A DNA stretch of 22,813 nt from an uncultured Treponema sp. (GTDB lineage: Bacteria > Spirochaetota > Spirochaetia > Treponematales > Treponemataceae). How positions within the stretch are numbered: position 1 is the stretch's first letter; the number at the start of each line of letters is the position of its first letter. Both the position numbers and the translations under genes were made by a program. The notes beneath the pieces are model-generated. The model had not been told where the DNA came from, ran no database searches, and was given only the letters and a program-made list of their open reading frames with translations. The DNA is taken from contig CALFJF010000071.1 in the NCBI GenBank assembly GCA_937877535.1, forward strand, positions 1 to 22,813, in the 5' to 3' direction. Of this stretch, positions 1-7,021 are shown piece by piece.

Positions 1-38
<38 letters not shown>

Positions 39-39
39 A

Positions 40-67
40 ATTATGGGAGCGGTTGTCGCCTTGTCAA
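40..67 (-). promoter_or_regulatory. Strong sigma70-type promoter reading leftwards into the heptamer array
   Basis: On the minus strand TTGACA (67-62) is followed after 16 bp by CATAAT (45-40), a perfect -35 and a 5/6 -10. The predicted start is near 33-34, inside the heptamer repeats. The gene it serves lies beyond the left edge and cannot be identified. Positions 68-213 hold no convincing gene. Confidence 0.6.
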
Positions 68-213
68 GTGGTTTTGTGAGATTTTTTGCATTTTTTTCGC
101 CGTAAGAGCCGCTTCCGCTCCCGATTCGCTGTCGCATGAGGGTGGTATAGCACAGATTGTGCGGTTTGTGGAAGAATTTAGGGAAGAATTTTGTGGGTTT
201 TCACTGTTGAAAA

Positions 214-441
214 TCACGCGATTTCCTTCCAGCACTGCGGGTCGGCGGCGTAAAAATCTCCGCCGTTGCTTCCTGCCGCCACCGCAGGGCAGCCTCGGCA
301 GTAGGGAAGCAGCTTGCATTTTGCGCATTTTGAGAATTTTTCGTACTCGCGGAAGCCTTCCATCTTTGCGCCCGTCCACACTTCTGCAAGGCGGTCGGTG
401 AATGCGTTTCCAACGCGGCTGTTCGCCACGCAACTCGGTGG
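214..441 (-). pseudogene. C-terminal remnant of a radical SAM/SPASM protein
   Basis: The frame encodes about 75 residues matching the end of a SPASM (twitch-type auxiliary iron-sulfur) domain: PPSCVANSRVGNAF, then an LAEVW helix, then the cysteine cluster CAKC-x5-CRGC followed by DPQCW, and a stop at 214. Upstream in frame are a TAG directly before the PPSC codons and further stops, and no radical SAM CxxxCxxC core is present before gluQ ends at 482. A GTG at 429 could start a 71-residue ORF but no Shine-Dalgarno supports it. The natural reading is a 5'-truncated gene in which only the auxiliary cluster region remains. It could not act as a radical SAM enzyme alone. Family assignment rests on the cysteine spacing and the GN...W pattern; substrate is unknown. 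Confidence 0.65.
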
Positions 442-480
442 CTACAGCAGCAGTTACGCTCTTCAATAATTTTCCTGCCG

Positions 481-517
481 ATTACCGCGCTTGGTCAAAA
501 TCGCCAAGCGCGGTAAT
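481..517. repeat. Perfect 14-bp inverted repeat across the gluQ stop codon
   Basis: ATTACCGCGCTTGG (481-494) and CCAAGCGCGGTAAT (504-517) are perfect reverse complements around a 9-nt loop. The structure covers the last codons and the TAA of gluQ. No U-run follows on either strand, so it is not a standard intrinsic terminator. It would fold into a very stable RNA hairpin protecting or marking the gluQ 3' end. Confidence 0.85.
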
Positions 518-1420
518 CGGTATGTCGGTTTTGGGCAGTTTTTTCCAGTCGAACAAATCCACGGCTTTAGAAAGGCTCACGGCTTTTTCTTTTTCCAAAA
601 ATCCGCAGAGAAAAAGGATTTTTCCGATGATTTCTTCTTTTGAAAAATGAATGCGCAGTTTTTCCATGTCGAAATCGCGCTCACGCTTTGAAAGCCGTCT
701 GCCGTCGTTTGAAACAAGAAGCGGCGCGTGCGAAAACGTTGGTGGCGTTTCGTTCAGTGCGCGGTACAAAAAAATTTGCCTGTGTGCAGACAAAAGTAAA
801 TCGCGACCGCGCACAACTTCGGTGACGCCTTGTGCCGCGTCGTCCACGGTTACGGCAAGTTGGTAAGAAAAATTCCCGTCTGCGCGTCGAATCACAAAAT
901 CTCCAGATTCCGATTCGAGTGCGATTTTTTGAAATCCATAATGCGCGTCTTCAAAACTCGATTCTCCAAAAACGCGGATTCTCCAGCACGGAAGGCGATT
1001 TTTTGTTAATTCAACAATCGAGTTTTTTGAAAGAGCGCGGCACGTTCCCGCGTAAACGCTCACTCCGTCCGATGAATGCGGTGCGCTTGACGCTCGTAAA
1101 TCGGCACGGCTACAAAAACACGGGTACAAAAGTCCTTTTTCAAAAAGGCGGTCAAATGCCGCTTTGTAAAAATCCGTCCGCTCGCTCTGAAAAACAACGT
1201 CGCCGTCCCATTCCAAACCAAGATAGCATAAATCGTCAAGGATTTTTGAAGCATACTCGCGGCGGCATCGTTGCGCGTCTAAATCTTCAATTCGCACAAT
1301 CCACTTGCCGCCCGCCGCTCGTGCAGAAAGCCACGAAAGAAGCGCGGCGTACACATTTCCAAGGTGCATTCGCCCGCTCGGGCTTGGCGCAAATCGTCCC
1401 ACAACAGGTTTTGATTTCAT
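482..1420 (-). CDS. gluQ: Glutamyl-Q tRNA(Asp) synthetase
   Basis: GluQRS is a truncated glutamyl-tRNA synthetase paralogue that activates glutamate and attaches it to queuosine at the wobble position of tRNA(Asp). The 312-residue length fits the family, which lacks the anticodon-binding half of GluRS. Visible motifs are the HIGH-class SGRMHLGN (residues 15-22), the KMSKS-class RRLSKRE (241-247), and the family zinc site C101, C103, Y123, C127. The ATG at 1420 has an AGAGG about 8 nt upstream. The gene is divergent from the membrane-protein gene at 1511. Its last codons and TAA form one arm of a perfect 14-bp inverted repeat (481-517). Assignment to GluQRS rather than GluRS rests on size and the zinc motif. 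Confidence 0.93.
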   Translation of the reverse strand: MKSKPVVGRFAPSPSGRMHLGNVYAALLSWLSARAAGGKWIVRIEDLDAQRCRREYASKILDDLCYLGLEWDGDVVFQSERTDFYKAAFDRLFEKGLLYPCFCSRADLRASSAPHSSDGVSVYAGTCRALSKNSIVELTKNRLPCWRIRVFGESSFEDAHYGFQKIALESESGDFVIRRADGNFSYQLAVTVDDAAQGVTEVVRGRDLLLSAHRQIFLYRALNETPPTFSHAPLLVSNDGRRLSKRERDFDMEKLRIHFSKEEIIGKILFLCGFLEKEKAVSLSKAVDLFDWKKLPKTDIPITALGDFDQAR

Positions 1421-1510
1421 AAAAGCCTCTTTTCAAAAATGTCGGCGATTGCGCAAGAAACCACAATTCGCGCAAGATTCTTTTTTGATTTTTTTGATAT
1501 AATGAACTTT

Positions 1511-2014
1511 ATGGAAAAAACACAAAAAATCGGTCTGATTATGAACGTTCTTATGGGGCTAAGTTTGAGTTTTGCTCTTTCGCTTTTGGGATTGCTTTCT
1601 TCTGGACATTTTGAAAAACGCGCATGGCTTTTGAGTTTTGTTTTGAGTGCACTTTTGAGCCTTTTAATCGGATTTTTTGTTCCAGTAAGAAAAATCGCCT
1701 TTTTTTTCAAAGAAAAACTCGACCTTTCTGAAAAATCGCTTGCGTTTCATTGTTTGGATTCGCTCGTTTCGGATTTTTGTTACACGCCGCTCATCACGCT
1801 TTTAATGGTTTCTCTTGCGTATGTTGGCGCAAAACGTCAAATCTCCGAAGCGATTTTGAACGGCGCAAGCGAAACCGCGCTCGACTCGATTCGCTTTTTT
1901 CCGATGTTTTTTCACGCGCTTTTGATTTCGATGATTGCGGGTTACGCGTTCATTTTTGTGCTGCAACCGCTTTTCCTCAAAATCCTACTTCCAAAACAAA
2001 AAAGCGGGCATTAA
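1511..2014 (+). CDS. Small multi-pass membrane protein, unknown function
   Basis: The protein has 167 residues and about four hydrophobic segments: roughly 8-24, 35-55, 90-105 and 132-156. Lysine-rich stretches follow the second helix and end the protein, consistent with an inner-membrane protein with small loops. No family is recognised. The start at 1511 is chosen because TATAAT (1498-1503) lies seven bases before it and there is no Shine-Dalgarno. An in-frame ATG at 1502 overlaps that hexamer and could not be translated from such a transcript. The stop lies only two bases before the next gene, so the two are almost certainly co-transcribed. An accessory or paralogous role with the YoaK-like neighbour is possible but not shown. 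Confidence 0.75.
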   Translation: MEKTQKIGLIMNVLMGLSLSFALSLLGLLSSGHFEKRAWLLSFVLSALLSLLIGFFVPVRKIAFFFKEKLDLSEKSLAFHCLDSLVSDFCYTPLITLLMVSLAYVGAKRQISEAILNGASETALDSIRFFPMFFHALLISMIAGYAFIFVLQPLFLKILLPKQKSGH

Positions 2015-2016
2015 AA

Positions 2017-2676
2017 ATGAACGAACAAACAGAACGAGCAAAGGCGCGGGCGCATTACGCAGCGGCGGCAGTTGGCGGATTTTTGGGATTGTACCCGCTT
2101 GTGAGCGCGGCTCATATTTTAGGTTCGGCGCAAACGTCAAATCTCATTGAAATTGTCTTGGACGCGCTTTTGGGAAACGTACAAACGTGCGCTCTTCACG
2201 CGCTTGGCGCACTCATTTACGTTTTTTCAATCACGCTCGCAACGATTCTTGAGCGCAGAACAAAAATCAATCTAAAATTGCTCGCGCTCATTTTTGATTT
2301 TTTCTCCGCCGTTTGTATGTTTTTGACTCCGCCTTCTCTCCCCGTTCCCATTTATTTGTATCCAACGTTTTTCGCGTTGCCATTTCACTGGTGCGCATTC
2401 AAAGGCGCGTATGGATTTGTGAGCGCAACGATTTTTTCCACGAACAACCTCAGAATGTTCGTTTCGGCAGTCGCAGAAATTACCATAAATGGCGACCGCT
2501 CGTTTTCCACAAAAGCATTCTTTTTTGGTTTTACGCTCCTTTTTTATCACGCTGGAATCGTTTTTGCATTTGTTTTTTGGAAAATCTTTGGAAGCGCGGG
2601 ATTTCTTTTCTCGCTCATTCCGATTTTAATTTGCGCATTTTTTTGTTTTTTTGGAACTAACAACTATGGAAAATGA
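2017..2676 (+). CDS. YoaK/DUF1275-like membrane protein
   Basis: This 219-residue protein has about six hydrophobic segments. After the first helix it carries GSAQTSNLIEI, which resembles the QTGN signature of the YoaK/DUF1275 family, and it has a matching later segment near SATIFSTNNLRMF. Members are inner-membrane proteins of unknown biochemical function. Here the signature glycine of TGN is serine, so the match is by pattern and overall layout rather than exact. It starts two bases after the upstream stop and overlaps the next gene by 11 bp, so translation is probably coupled on both sides. No clear Shine-Dalgarno precedes it. A diverged paralogue is the best description. Confidence 0.65.
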   Translation: MNEQTERAKARAHYAAAAVGGFLGLYPLVSAAHILGSAQTSNLIEIVLDALLGNVQTCALHALGALIYVFSITLATILERRTKINLKLLALIFDFFSAVCMFLTPPSLPVPIYLYPTFFALPFHWCAFKGAYGFVSATIFSTNNLRMFVSAVAEITINGDRSFSTKAFFFGFTLLFYHAGIVFAFVFWKIFGSAGFLFSLIPILICAFFCFFGTNNYGK

Positions 2677-3016
2677 ACTTTCGTTTGACGCGCTTCAAAA
2701 ATCTGCCACAGAAAATGGACTTTTTGCGCATTTTTCTTGCGACGATTTTGACACAATCCGTTCCGAAATAAAGGAAGAAAATCCAAATTTGACGGAACGC
2801 GAACTCAAAGAAGAAACGATGTTTCGACTGCTTGAAGAAAATCTCGATTACGGCGAATGGAACGAAGCGTCTTGGGAAACCGACGGTTTTCACGACGGAG
2901 AACACTCGCGCCGAATGTCAAAACGGATTGCAATTTGCGAAAAAGTCGCGCACGAGTGGGTCAACGGAAACGTGGCAACGCTTTTTGACGCACAAAATCT
3001 CATTCAATCGTTTTGA
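2666..3016 (+). CDS. Hypothetical acidic cytoplasmic protein
   Basis: No family is recognised. The 116-residue product is soluble, strongly acidic in its first two thirds (many Glu/Asp around residues 20-75) and predicted helical, with aromatic clusters such as YGEWNEASW. No signal peptide or membrane segment is visible. It is the third gene of a compact run; its ATG lies inside the end of the YoaK-like gene in another frame, an 11-bp overlap typical of coupled translation. A TTG 15 bp upstream (2651) is an alternative start. Downstream, a 10-bp inverted repeat and tandem palindromic half-repeats separate it from convergent tatD. Confidence 0.65.
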   Translation: MENELSFDALQKSATENGLFAHFSCDDFDTIRSEIKEENPNLTERELKEETMFRLLEENLDYGEWNEASWETDGFHDGEHSRRMSKRIAICEKVAHEWVNGNVATLFDAQNLIQSF

Positions 3017-3027
3017 AAAACGAGTTT

Positions 3028-3135
3028 TGTTACAAAATTTTTGCCGCCACGGTGGTTGCTGTCGCCACGGTGGTTGAGCCTGTCGCCACGGTGGTTGAGC
3101 CTGTCGAAACCTCCGTCTTCTTACTTTTTGTAACA
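3028..3135. repeat. 10-bp inverted repeat enclosing the repeat block between convergent genes
   Basis: TGTTACAAAA (3028-3037) and TTTTGTAACA (3126-3135) are perfect inverted copies that bracket the tandem half-repeats at 3046-3115. They may be the two arms of a bidirectional terminator interrupted by repeat insertion, or termini of the inserted segment. Confidence 0.6.
3046..3115. repeat. Tandem truncated palindrome-A half-units
   Basis: Three direct copies of a unit that begins GCCACGGTGGTTG and ends CTGTC occur at 3046-3063 (18 bp, shortened), 3064-3084 and 3085-3105 (21 bp each). GAAACCTCCG then completes one imperfect palindrome. The unit is the left half of palindrome A found intact at 22076-22805. 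Only the last copy can form a near-complete hairpin, so this site looks like slippage or recombination at a dispersed repeat. Confidence 0.85.
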
Positions 3136-3155
3136 TATCCGATTTTTGAACGGGT

Positions 3156-4022
3156 TTACTCAAAAAGCGTTTTGATATTTTTGTCCACGATTTCGCTCAA
3201 CGATTCTGCGCCCATTTCTCGCACTTGAGAAACAAAACGGCAAACTGTTTCTGCGTGAAGTGGCGTGTTCGTTTGTCCGCGAAACGGCACGGGAGCCAAA
3301 TACGGCGCGTCCGTTTCAATTAAAATGCGGTCGTTTGGCACAAAACGCAAAAGCGATTTCATTTCGTCCATTTTTGCTTTTTTTGCATACGTTACCGCGC
3401 CACCAAACGCAATGTAAAACCCCAAATCAAGAAAAACGCGCACTTCTTCGATTCCGTAAGAAAAGCAATGAATGATTCCGCGTGCGTATCCAACGTTTTT
3501 GAGTGAATCCACCGTGTCTAAAAACGCCTCGCGACTGTGAATCACAACAGGAAGATTTTTTTCGCGGGCAAAATGGAGTTGCATTTCAAACAATTCTTTT
3601 TCGCCCAACAGCGTTGATTTGTCAAAATCCGCTTCGCTTCTTCCGTCCGCGCCCGCTGTATTCCAATGGTGGTCAAGTCCACATTCTCCAATCGCCACGA
3701 TTTTTTCGCCCGCTTTTTCAAAACGCTCGATTTTTTGGGAAAGCGTTTTCATGCGAGAAAATCGGTCTTCGATTTCTTCTTTTGACGGCCAAATTCCTGC
3801 CGCAAATCGAACGAGCGACCGCGCTTTTGTTTGCTCGTCTTTTGGCAAACGAGAAATCGCGTCGGAAACAAAAGCGTGCCGCTCAATCAAATCGTCCGCT
3901 TCCGTTCCAATGTCAAGCGCAAAAAAAGCGTCCCGTTTTACAAGCGCAGAAAGAATTGCCGTGCCGTCAAGTCCTCGGTCTCGAACAATGTGCCTAAAAT
4001 GAAAATGAGTGTCAGAAAACAT
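3156..4022 (-). CDS. tatD: TatD family metal-dependent hydrolase
   Basis: TatD-family proteins are TIM-barrel metal-dependent DNases/hydrolases of the cytoplasm. All expected ligands are visible in the 288 residues: HxH (H6, H8 in DTHFH), E113 in GECGLD, H162 in VVIHSRE, H185 in IIHCFS, and D238 in ETDAPYLAP. Length is slightly above the usual 255-270, with extra sequence around residues 60-100 and 120-140. There is no Shine-Dalgarno; a -10-like TACACT (4034-4029) ends six bases before the ATG, suggesting a leaderless mRNA. The gene is divergent from the MoxR gene, sharing a 72-bp promoter region. Several paralogues usually exist, so the exact substrate is uncertain. Confidence 0.9.
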   Translation of the reverse strand: MFSDTHFHFRHIVRDRGLDGTAILSALVKRDAFFALDIGTEADDLIERHAFVSDAISRLPKDEQTKARSLVRFAAGIWPSKEEIEDRFSRMKTLSQKIERFEKAGEKIVAIGECGLDHHWNTAGADGRSEADFDKSTLLGEKELFEMQLHFAREKNLPVVIHSREAFLDTVDSLKNVGYARGIIHCFSYGIEEVRVFLDLGFYIAFGGAVTYAKKAKMDEMKSLLRFVPNDRILIETDAPYLAPVPFRGQTNTPLHAETVCRFVSQVREMGAESLSEIVDKNIKTLFE

Positions 4023-4060
4023 GAAAAAAGTGTATCGGATTTTTTGAAAAATTGCCTTAT

Positions 4061-4094
4061 TTTACATTTCAAAAAAATCGCCTATACTTTTTTT
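4061..4094 (+). promoter_or_regulatory. Promoter of the moxR-VWA operon, predicted leaderless
   Basis: TTTACA (4061-4066) and TATACT (4083-4088) are separated by 16 bp. The expected start falls at about 4095, which is the A of the ATG. There is no Shine-Dalgarno in the six T residues between the -10 and the start codon. Confidence 0.65.
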
Positions 4095-5171
4095 ATGGTT
4101 AGGATAAATTCTTCGGAGTTAAGGCAGATTTTGGACAAAATGCCCGCTTCTCAAAACATTTTGCTTTCGGGAAAACACGGAATCGGAAAATCGCAGATTC
4201 TCACCGAATATTTTGAAGAAAAAAACATGAAAGTAGTGTCACTTTTTCTTGGACAAATGAGCGACCCTGGCGATTTGATTGGACTTTTGAACAAAAACGA
4301 GCAGAGCGGAAAAACTGAGTTCATGCCGCCGTATTGGTTTCCGCTTGACGGAAAGCCAATCGTGCTTTTTTTGGACGAATTGAATCGCGCGCGCGGCGAA
4401 ATTCTCCAAACGATTATGGATTTAACGTTAAATCGAACGCTTGCTGGAAAAAAACTCCCCGAAGGAAGCCGCGTGATAAGCGCAGTAAACGCAGGCGACG
4501 AATATCAACTCACCGATTTAGACCCCGCGCTTGTTTCGCGCTTTTGCGTGTTTGAATTTTGTCCGAGCGTTTCAGAATGGCTTTTGTGGGCAGAAAAAAA
4601 CAAAATCGACGAGCGAATAATTCGCTTTTTGAGCGAAAATCCTGATTATTTGGACGGAGCCGACCTCAAAAAAGAAGACATGGGACTTGAAAAATCGCCG
4701 GACAGACGAGGCTGGACGAATTTTTCAAAAATCTTTTCTGAATCAAGCGAGGCGGATTTTGAAATTTGCAAAAAAATCGCTTCGGGAATCGTTGGTTTGC
4801 AAGCCTCGTCAAAATTCTTTGCCACAATATCAACAAAAAATCGGCTTCTTTCAGCAAAAGAAATTCTTTTGGGCGACTTTAACGCGCTCAAAGAAATCTT
4901 GATAAAAAACTCCACGCCAGACCTTGCAATCATAAATGAATCGCTTTTTAGATTTGTGGAAGGACGCAATTACGAAAAATCCGACGAAAAAATCATTGCC
5001 AAAAATCTCAACGAATATTTTGGATTTTTGATTTTGGAAATGCGCCAAGAAGCAATGGGACATTTTGCAAATCTGTGGTCGAGCGGGGAATACAAACACA
5101 CCGTTGCGTTCGCAATGGTTAACTCGCCAGACTTGATTGGAAAAATCTCAAAATTCATAAAATCGATTTGA
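4095..5171 (+). CDS. MoxR-family AAA+ ATPase
   Basis: MoxR ATPases are AAA+ chaperone-like enzymes that act with VWA-domain partners in protein maturation or metal insertion. The 358-residue product shows Walker A GKHGIGKS (residues 26-33), Walker B VLFLDE (90-95), sensor-1 asparagine in SAVNAGD (N132) and a candidate arginine finger in ALVSRF (R149). A helical region with no recognised motif fills the C-terminal half. The reading frame is open further upstream, but that part overlaps divergent tatD; the start at 4095 fits the promoter, though no Shine-Dalgarno is present. The VWA gene follows after 15 bp, the typical MoxR-VWA arrangement. The client protein is not visible nearby. Confidence 0.88.
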   Translation: MVRINSSELRQILDKMPASQNILLSGKHGIGKSQILTEYFEEKNMKVVSLFLGQMSDPGDLIGLLNKNEQSGKTEFMPPYWFPLDGKPIVLFLDELNRARGEILQTIMDLTLNRTLAGKKLPEGSRVISAVNAGDEYQLTDLDPALVSRFCVFEFCPSVSEWLLWAEKNKIDERIIRFLSENPDYLDGADLKKEDMGLEKSPDRRGWTNFSKIFSESSEADFEICKKIASGIVGLQASSKFFATISTKNRLLSAKEILLGDFNALKEILIKNSTPDLAIINESLFRFVEGRNYEKSDEKIIAKNLNEYFGFLILEMRQEAMGHFANLWSSGEYKHTVAFAMVNSPDLIGKISKFIKSI

Positions 5172-5186
5172 TTTTAAGGAAAAAAA

Positions 5187-6386
5187 ATGACAGCACAAGA
5201 AAAAATCTCAAAAATTGCGCAAAATTGGTTTTTAACAGAGCCTTTGATTTTTTCTGTATACTGCACACATAAAACGCTTCCAAACGAAAATCTTTCGATT
5301 CCGTTTCGCGTTGGAAAACGAAAAATCGAGTTTTGCCCGAGTTTGATTGAAAGACTTCCCGCCGAAGAAACGGCGGAGCGACTTTATTTTGAAGTTGTAC
5401 GAATTATTTTGAAACACCCATACAAAAGATTGCCACCATCTGCAAATAAAATCGCGCTCGCGCTCGCAAGCGACATCACGATTTCGGACAATCTTGAAGA
5501 AGCAAAAAAATTTTTTGCCTGCGCAGATGATTTTTCGCTTCCAAAAAATCTGTGCTTTGAAGAATATTACGCAAAACTCGTTGAAAAATTCCCAGAAGAC
5601 GCTGTTCAAAATGCAAAAGATTTTTTGTATTTTGACGATTTGCAAATTTCAATCGAAGGCATTATGGAAATTGAAGGAATCAAAGAAATCGAAAAATTGG
5701 TAAGGCACTTTCAAACTGCGGAATTGTGGGAAGAAGACGACGAGATAAGCGAAATCATCAACAGAGAAATCGAACGCTCAAAATACGAAAACGCATGGGG
5801 CTCAATCAGCGGAAAATTGCGGCAAACAATAGAAGCAAGCCTTTTGATTGAAATGGATTACCGCCGCATTCTTTCGGGATTTCGCGCATCGGTCATTTCC
5901 ACGAGCAGACGGCTTACGCGCATGAAACCGAATAGACGATACGGTTTTTCGTTTATGGGCAGCCGCCGCGATTTTACGACAAAATTGTTAATCGCCGTTG
6001 ACGTAAGCGGCTCAATTTCCGACCACTCGCTCGAACAATTTTTTTCGATAATAAATCGATTTTTCAAATACGGAATCGAAGCGATTGACGTGCTTCAATT
6101 TGATGCGGATTTGACGGCGGAGTTGATTCCGCTCAAAAAAGCGCGCAAAAATTTTGGAATTATTGGCAGAGGCGGAACGGACTTTCAGCCCGCGATTGAT
6201 TTTTACGAAAAAAACTACGAATACGATGGATTGATTTTTTTTACGGACGGATGTGCAGAAAAACCAAAAGTGAGCGGACTAAAAAAAATCTTGTGGATTT
6301 TAACAAGTCGTCAAGAATACAACGCATTTGTTTCCGAAATGCTTCCAGATTTGCCAAAAAGTCGCGCAACGTACATTCCGTCTTGA
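5187..6386 (+). CDS. VWA-domain protein with degenerate metallopeptidase-like N-terminal domain (DUF2201-like)
   Basis: This 399-residue cytoplasmic protein is the probable partner of the upstream MoxR ATPase. Residues about 1-130 resemble the putative metallopeptidase half of DUF2201/COG3864 proteins, but where an HExxH helix is expected the sequence is FEVVRIILKHP, so the first His is Phe and the second Arg; catalysis is unlikely. A charged helical linker follows. The C-terminal VWA domain (about 265-399) keeps an intact metal-ion-dependent adhesion site: DVSGS (272-276), T331 in RGGTDF and D354 in FFTDG. AAGGA 7 nt upstream supports the start. The -35 of the tRNA-Leu promoter overlaps its stop codon. 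Confidence 0.85.
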   Translation: MTAQEKISKIAQNWFLTEPLIFSVYCTHKTLPNENLSIPFRVGKRKIEFCPSLIERLPAEETAERLYFEVVRIILKHPYKRLPPSANKIALALASDITISDNLEEAKKFFACADDFSLPKNLCFEEYYAKLVEKFPEDAVQNAKDFLYFDDLQISIEGIMEIEGIKEIEKLVRHFQTAELWEEDDEISEIINREIERSKYENAWGSISGKLRQTIEASLLIEMDYRRILSGFRASVISTSRRLTRMKPNRRYGFSFMGSRRDFTTKLLIAVDVSGSISDHSLEQFFSIINRFFKYGIEAIDVLQFDADLTAELIPLKKARKNFGIIGRGGTDFQPAIDFYEKNYEYDGLIFFTDGCAEKPKVSGLKKILWILTSRQEYNAFVSEMLPDLPKSRATYIPS

Positions 6387-6411
6387 ATGACAAAAAAAAA
6401 TCAGATATAAT
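6383..6411 (+). promoter_or_regulatory. tRNA-Leu promoter
   Basis: TTGAAT (6383-6388), a 17-bp spacer and a perfect TATAAT (6406-6411) lie 36 bp before the tRNA. The -35 overlaps the TGA of the VWA gene. Confidence 0.7.
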
Positions 6412-6446
6412 CGACGTAATTTGTTTTGGGAGTCGCCCAAAACAAT

Positions 6447-6532
6447 GCCGGGATGGTGGAAATGGTAGACACAAGGGACTTAAAATCCCTCGACATTCAA
6501 CCGTCGTGCCGGTTCAAGTCCGGTTCTCGGCA
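6447..6532 (+). tRNA. tRNA-Leu (UAA)
   Basis: The acceptor stem GCCGGGA pairs with TCTCGGC, with discriminator A at 6532. The anticodon stem AGGGA/TCCCT holds the loop CTTAAAA, placing UAA at 6481-6483. A long variable arm and a GGTTCAAGTCC T-arm identify a class II leucine tRNA. The 3' CCA is not encoded (GAC follows) and must be added enzymatically. Confidence 0.95.
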
Positions 6533-6541
6533 GACGAAACA

Positions 6542-6571
6542 AAAAACCACGCCAAAAGCGTGGTTTTATTT
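6542..6571. terminator. Bidirectional intrinsic terminator between tRNA-Leu and rpmB
   Basis: AAAACCACGC and GCGTGGTTTT form a 10-bp stem around CAAAA. T-rich tracts follow on both strands (TTTTATTTT on plus, TTTTTTGTTT on minus), so it can end both convergent transcripts. Confidence 0.85.
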
Positions 6572-6607
6572 TGTACAGCGCACATTGTCAAAAACGAATC
6601 TTATGAT

Positions 6608-6853
6608 TTAGTTCGCCTTTGGAGCACCAGCGTTTGCAGGAACGACCTTTACTTTTTTGGTGAAAATTCCCGTTTTATCGGCGGTACGCAAACAGCGCGT
6701 GCAAACAGTGTACGTGCGTGTTGTTCCAAAATCGTCCTGAACCTTGATTTTAAGGAGATTCGGTCTCCAGATTCGGCGCGTGTGGTTGTACGATTTACTG
6801 ACTTTGTTTCCCGTCTGCTGCCCTTTGCCACAGCAATCACAAATTCGTGCCAT
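6608..6853 (-). CDS. rpmB: 50S ribosomal protein L28, zinc-binding form
   Basis: L28 is a small structural protein of the large ribosomal subunit. The 81-residue product begins MARICDCCGKG and has a second pair in VCTRCLR, giving the two CxxC motifs of the zinc-containing (C+) form. The central NHTRRIWRPNL is characteristic of L28. The ATG has AGGGAAGG about 9 nt upstream. A promoter with TTGACA, 17-bp spacing and TAGAAT lies at 6927-6899, giving a leader of about 39 nt. The gene is monocistronic, convergent with tRNA-Leu and shares its terminator. The C-terminal tail after VKVVPANAG is short and unstructured. Confidence 0.97.
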   Translation of the reverse strand: MARICDCCGKGQQTGNKVSKSYNHTRRIWRPNLLKIKVQDDFGTTRTYTVCTRCLRTADKTGIFTKKVKVVPANAGAPKAN

Positions 6854-6898
6854 AATTTATACCTTCCCTAAAAATATTTTTGCAAGAATAGTTCGGTC

Positions 6899-6927
6899 AT
6901 TCTAGCGATTGAGCATAGCAATGTCAA
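6899..6927 (-). promoter_or_regulatory. rpmB promoter
   Basis: On the minus strand TTGACA (6927-6922) and TAGAAT (6904-6899) are separated by exactly 17 bp. The predicted start is near 6892, about 39 nt before the ATG. Confidence 0.8.
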
Positions 6928-6982
6928 TAAAGCAAGTTTGGAAACTTCGGATTCAAAACTGCTTTACTTTGAACTCGAAAGG

Positions 6983-7016
6983 CTTTGAGCAAAAACAAAT
7001 TTGTTTTCGCTCAAAG
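6983..7016. promoter_or_regulatory. 34-bp near-perfect palindrome upstream of the fumarate reductase promoter
   Basis: CTTTGAGC (6983-6990) and GCTCAAAG (7009-7016) flank a fully palindromic AAAACAAATTTGTTTT. The arms are 17 bp with a single mismatch (6991/7008) and no loop. The site ends five bases before the -35, a position typical of an activator site. No known regulator consensus is recognised. Confidence 0.6.
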
Positions 7017-7021
7017 TCCAG

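Noticed and set aside
41..466. 141-codon minus-strand ORF
   Set aside because: It has no recognisable protein features and overlaps, in another frame, the SPASM remnant, whose cysteine pattern is convincing.
481..517. gluQ intrinsic terminator
   Set aside because: The stem is strong but no T-run follows on the minus strand (CGGCAGGAAA follows).
832..1422. 196-codon plus-strand ORF antisense to gluQ
   Set aside because: It is a shadow of the gluQ frame: basic, low-complexity translation, while the opposite strand has all GluQRS motifs.
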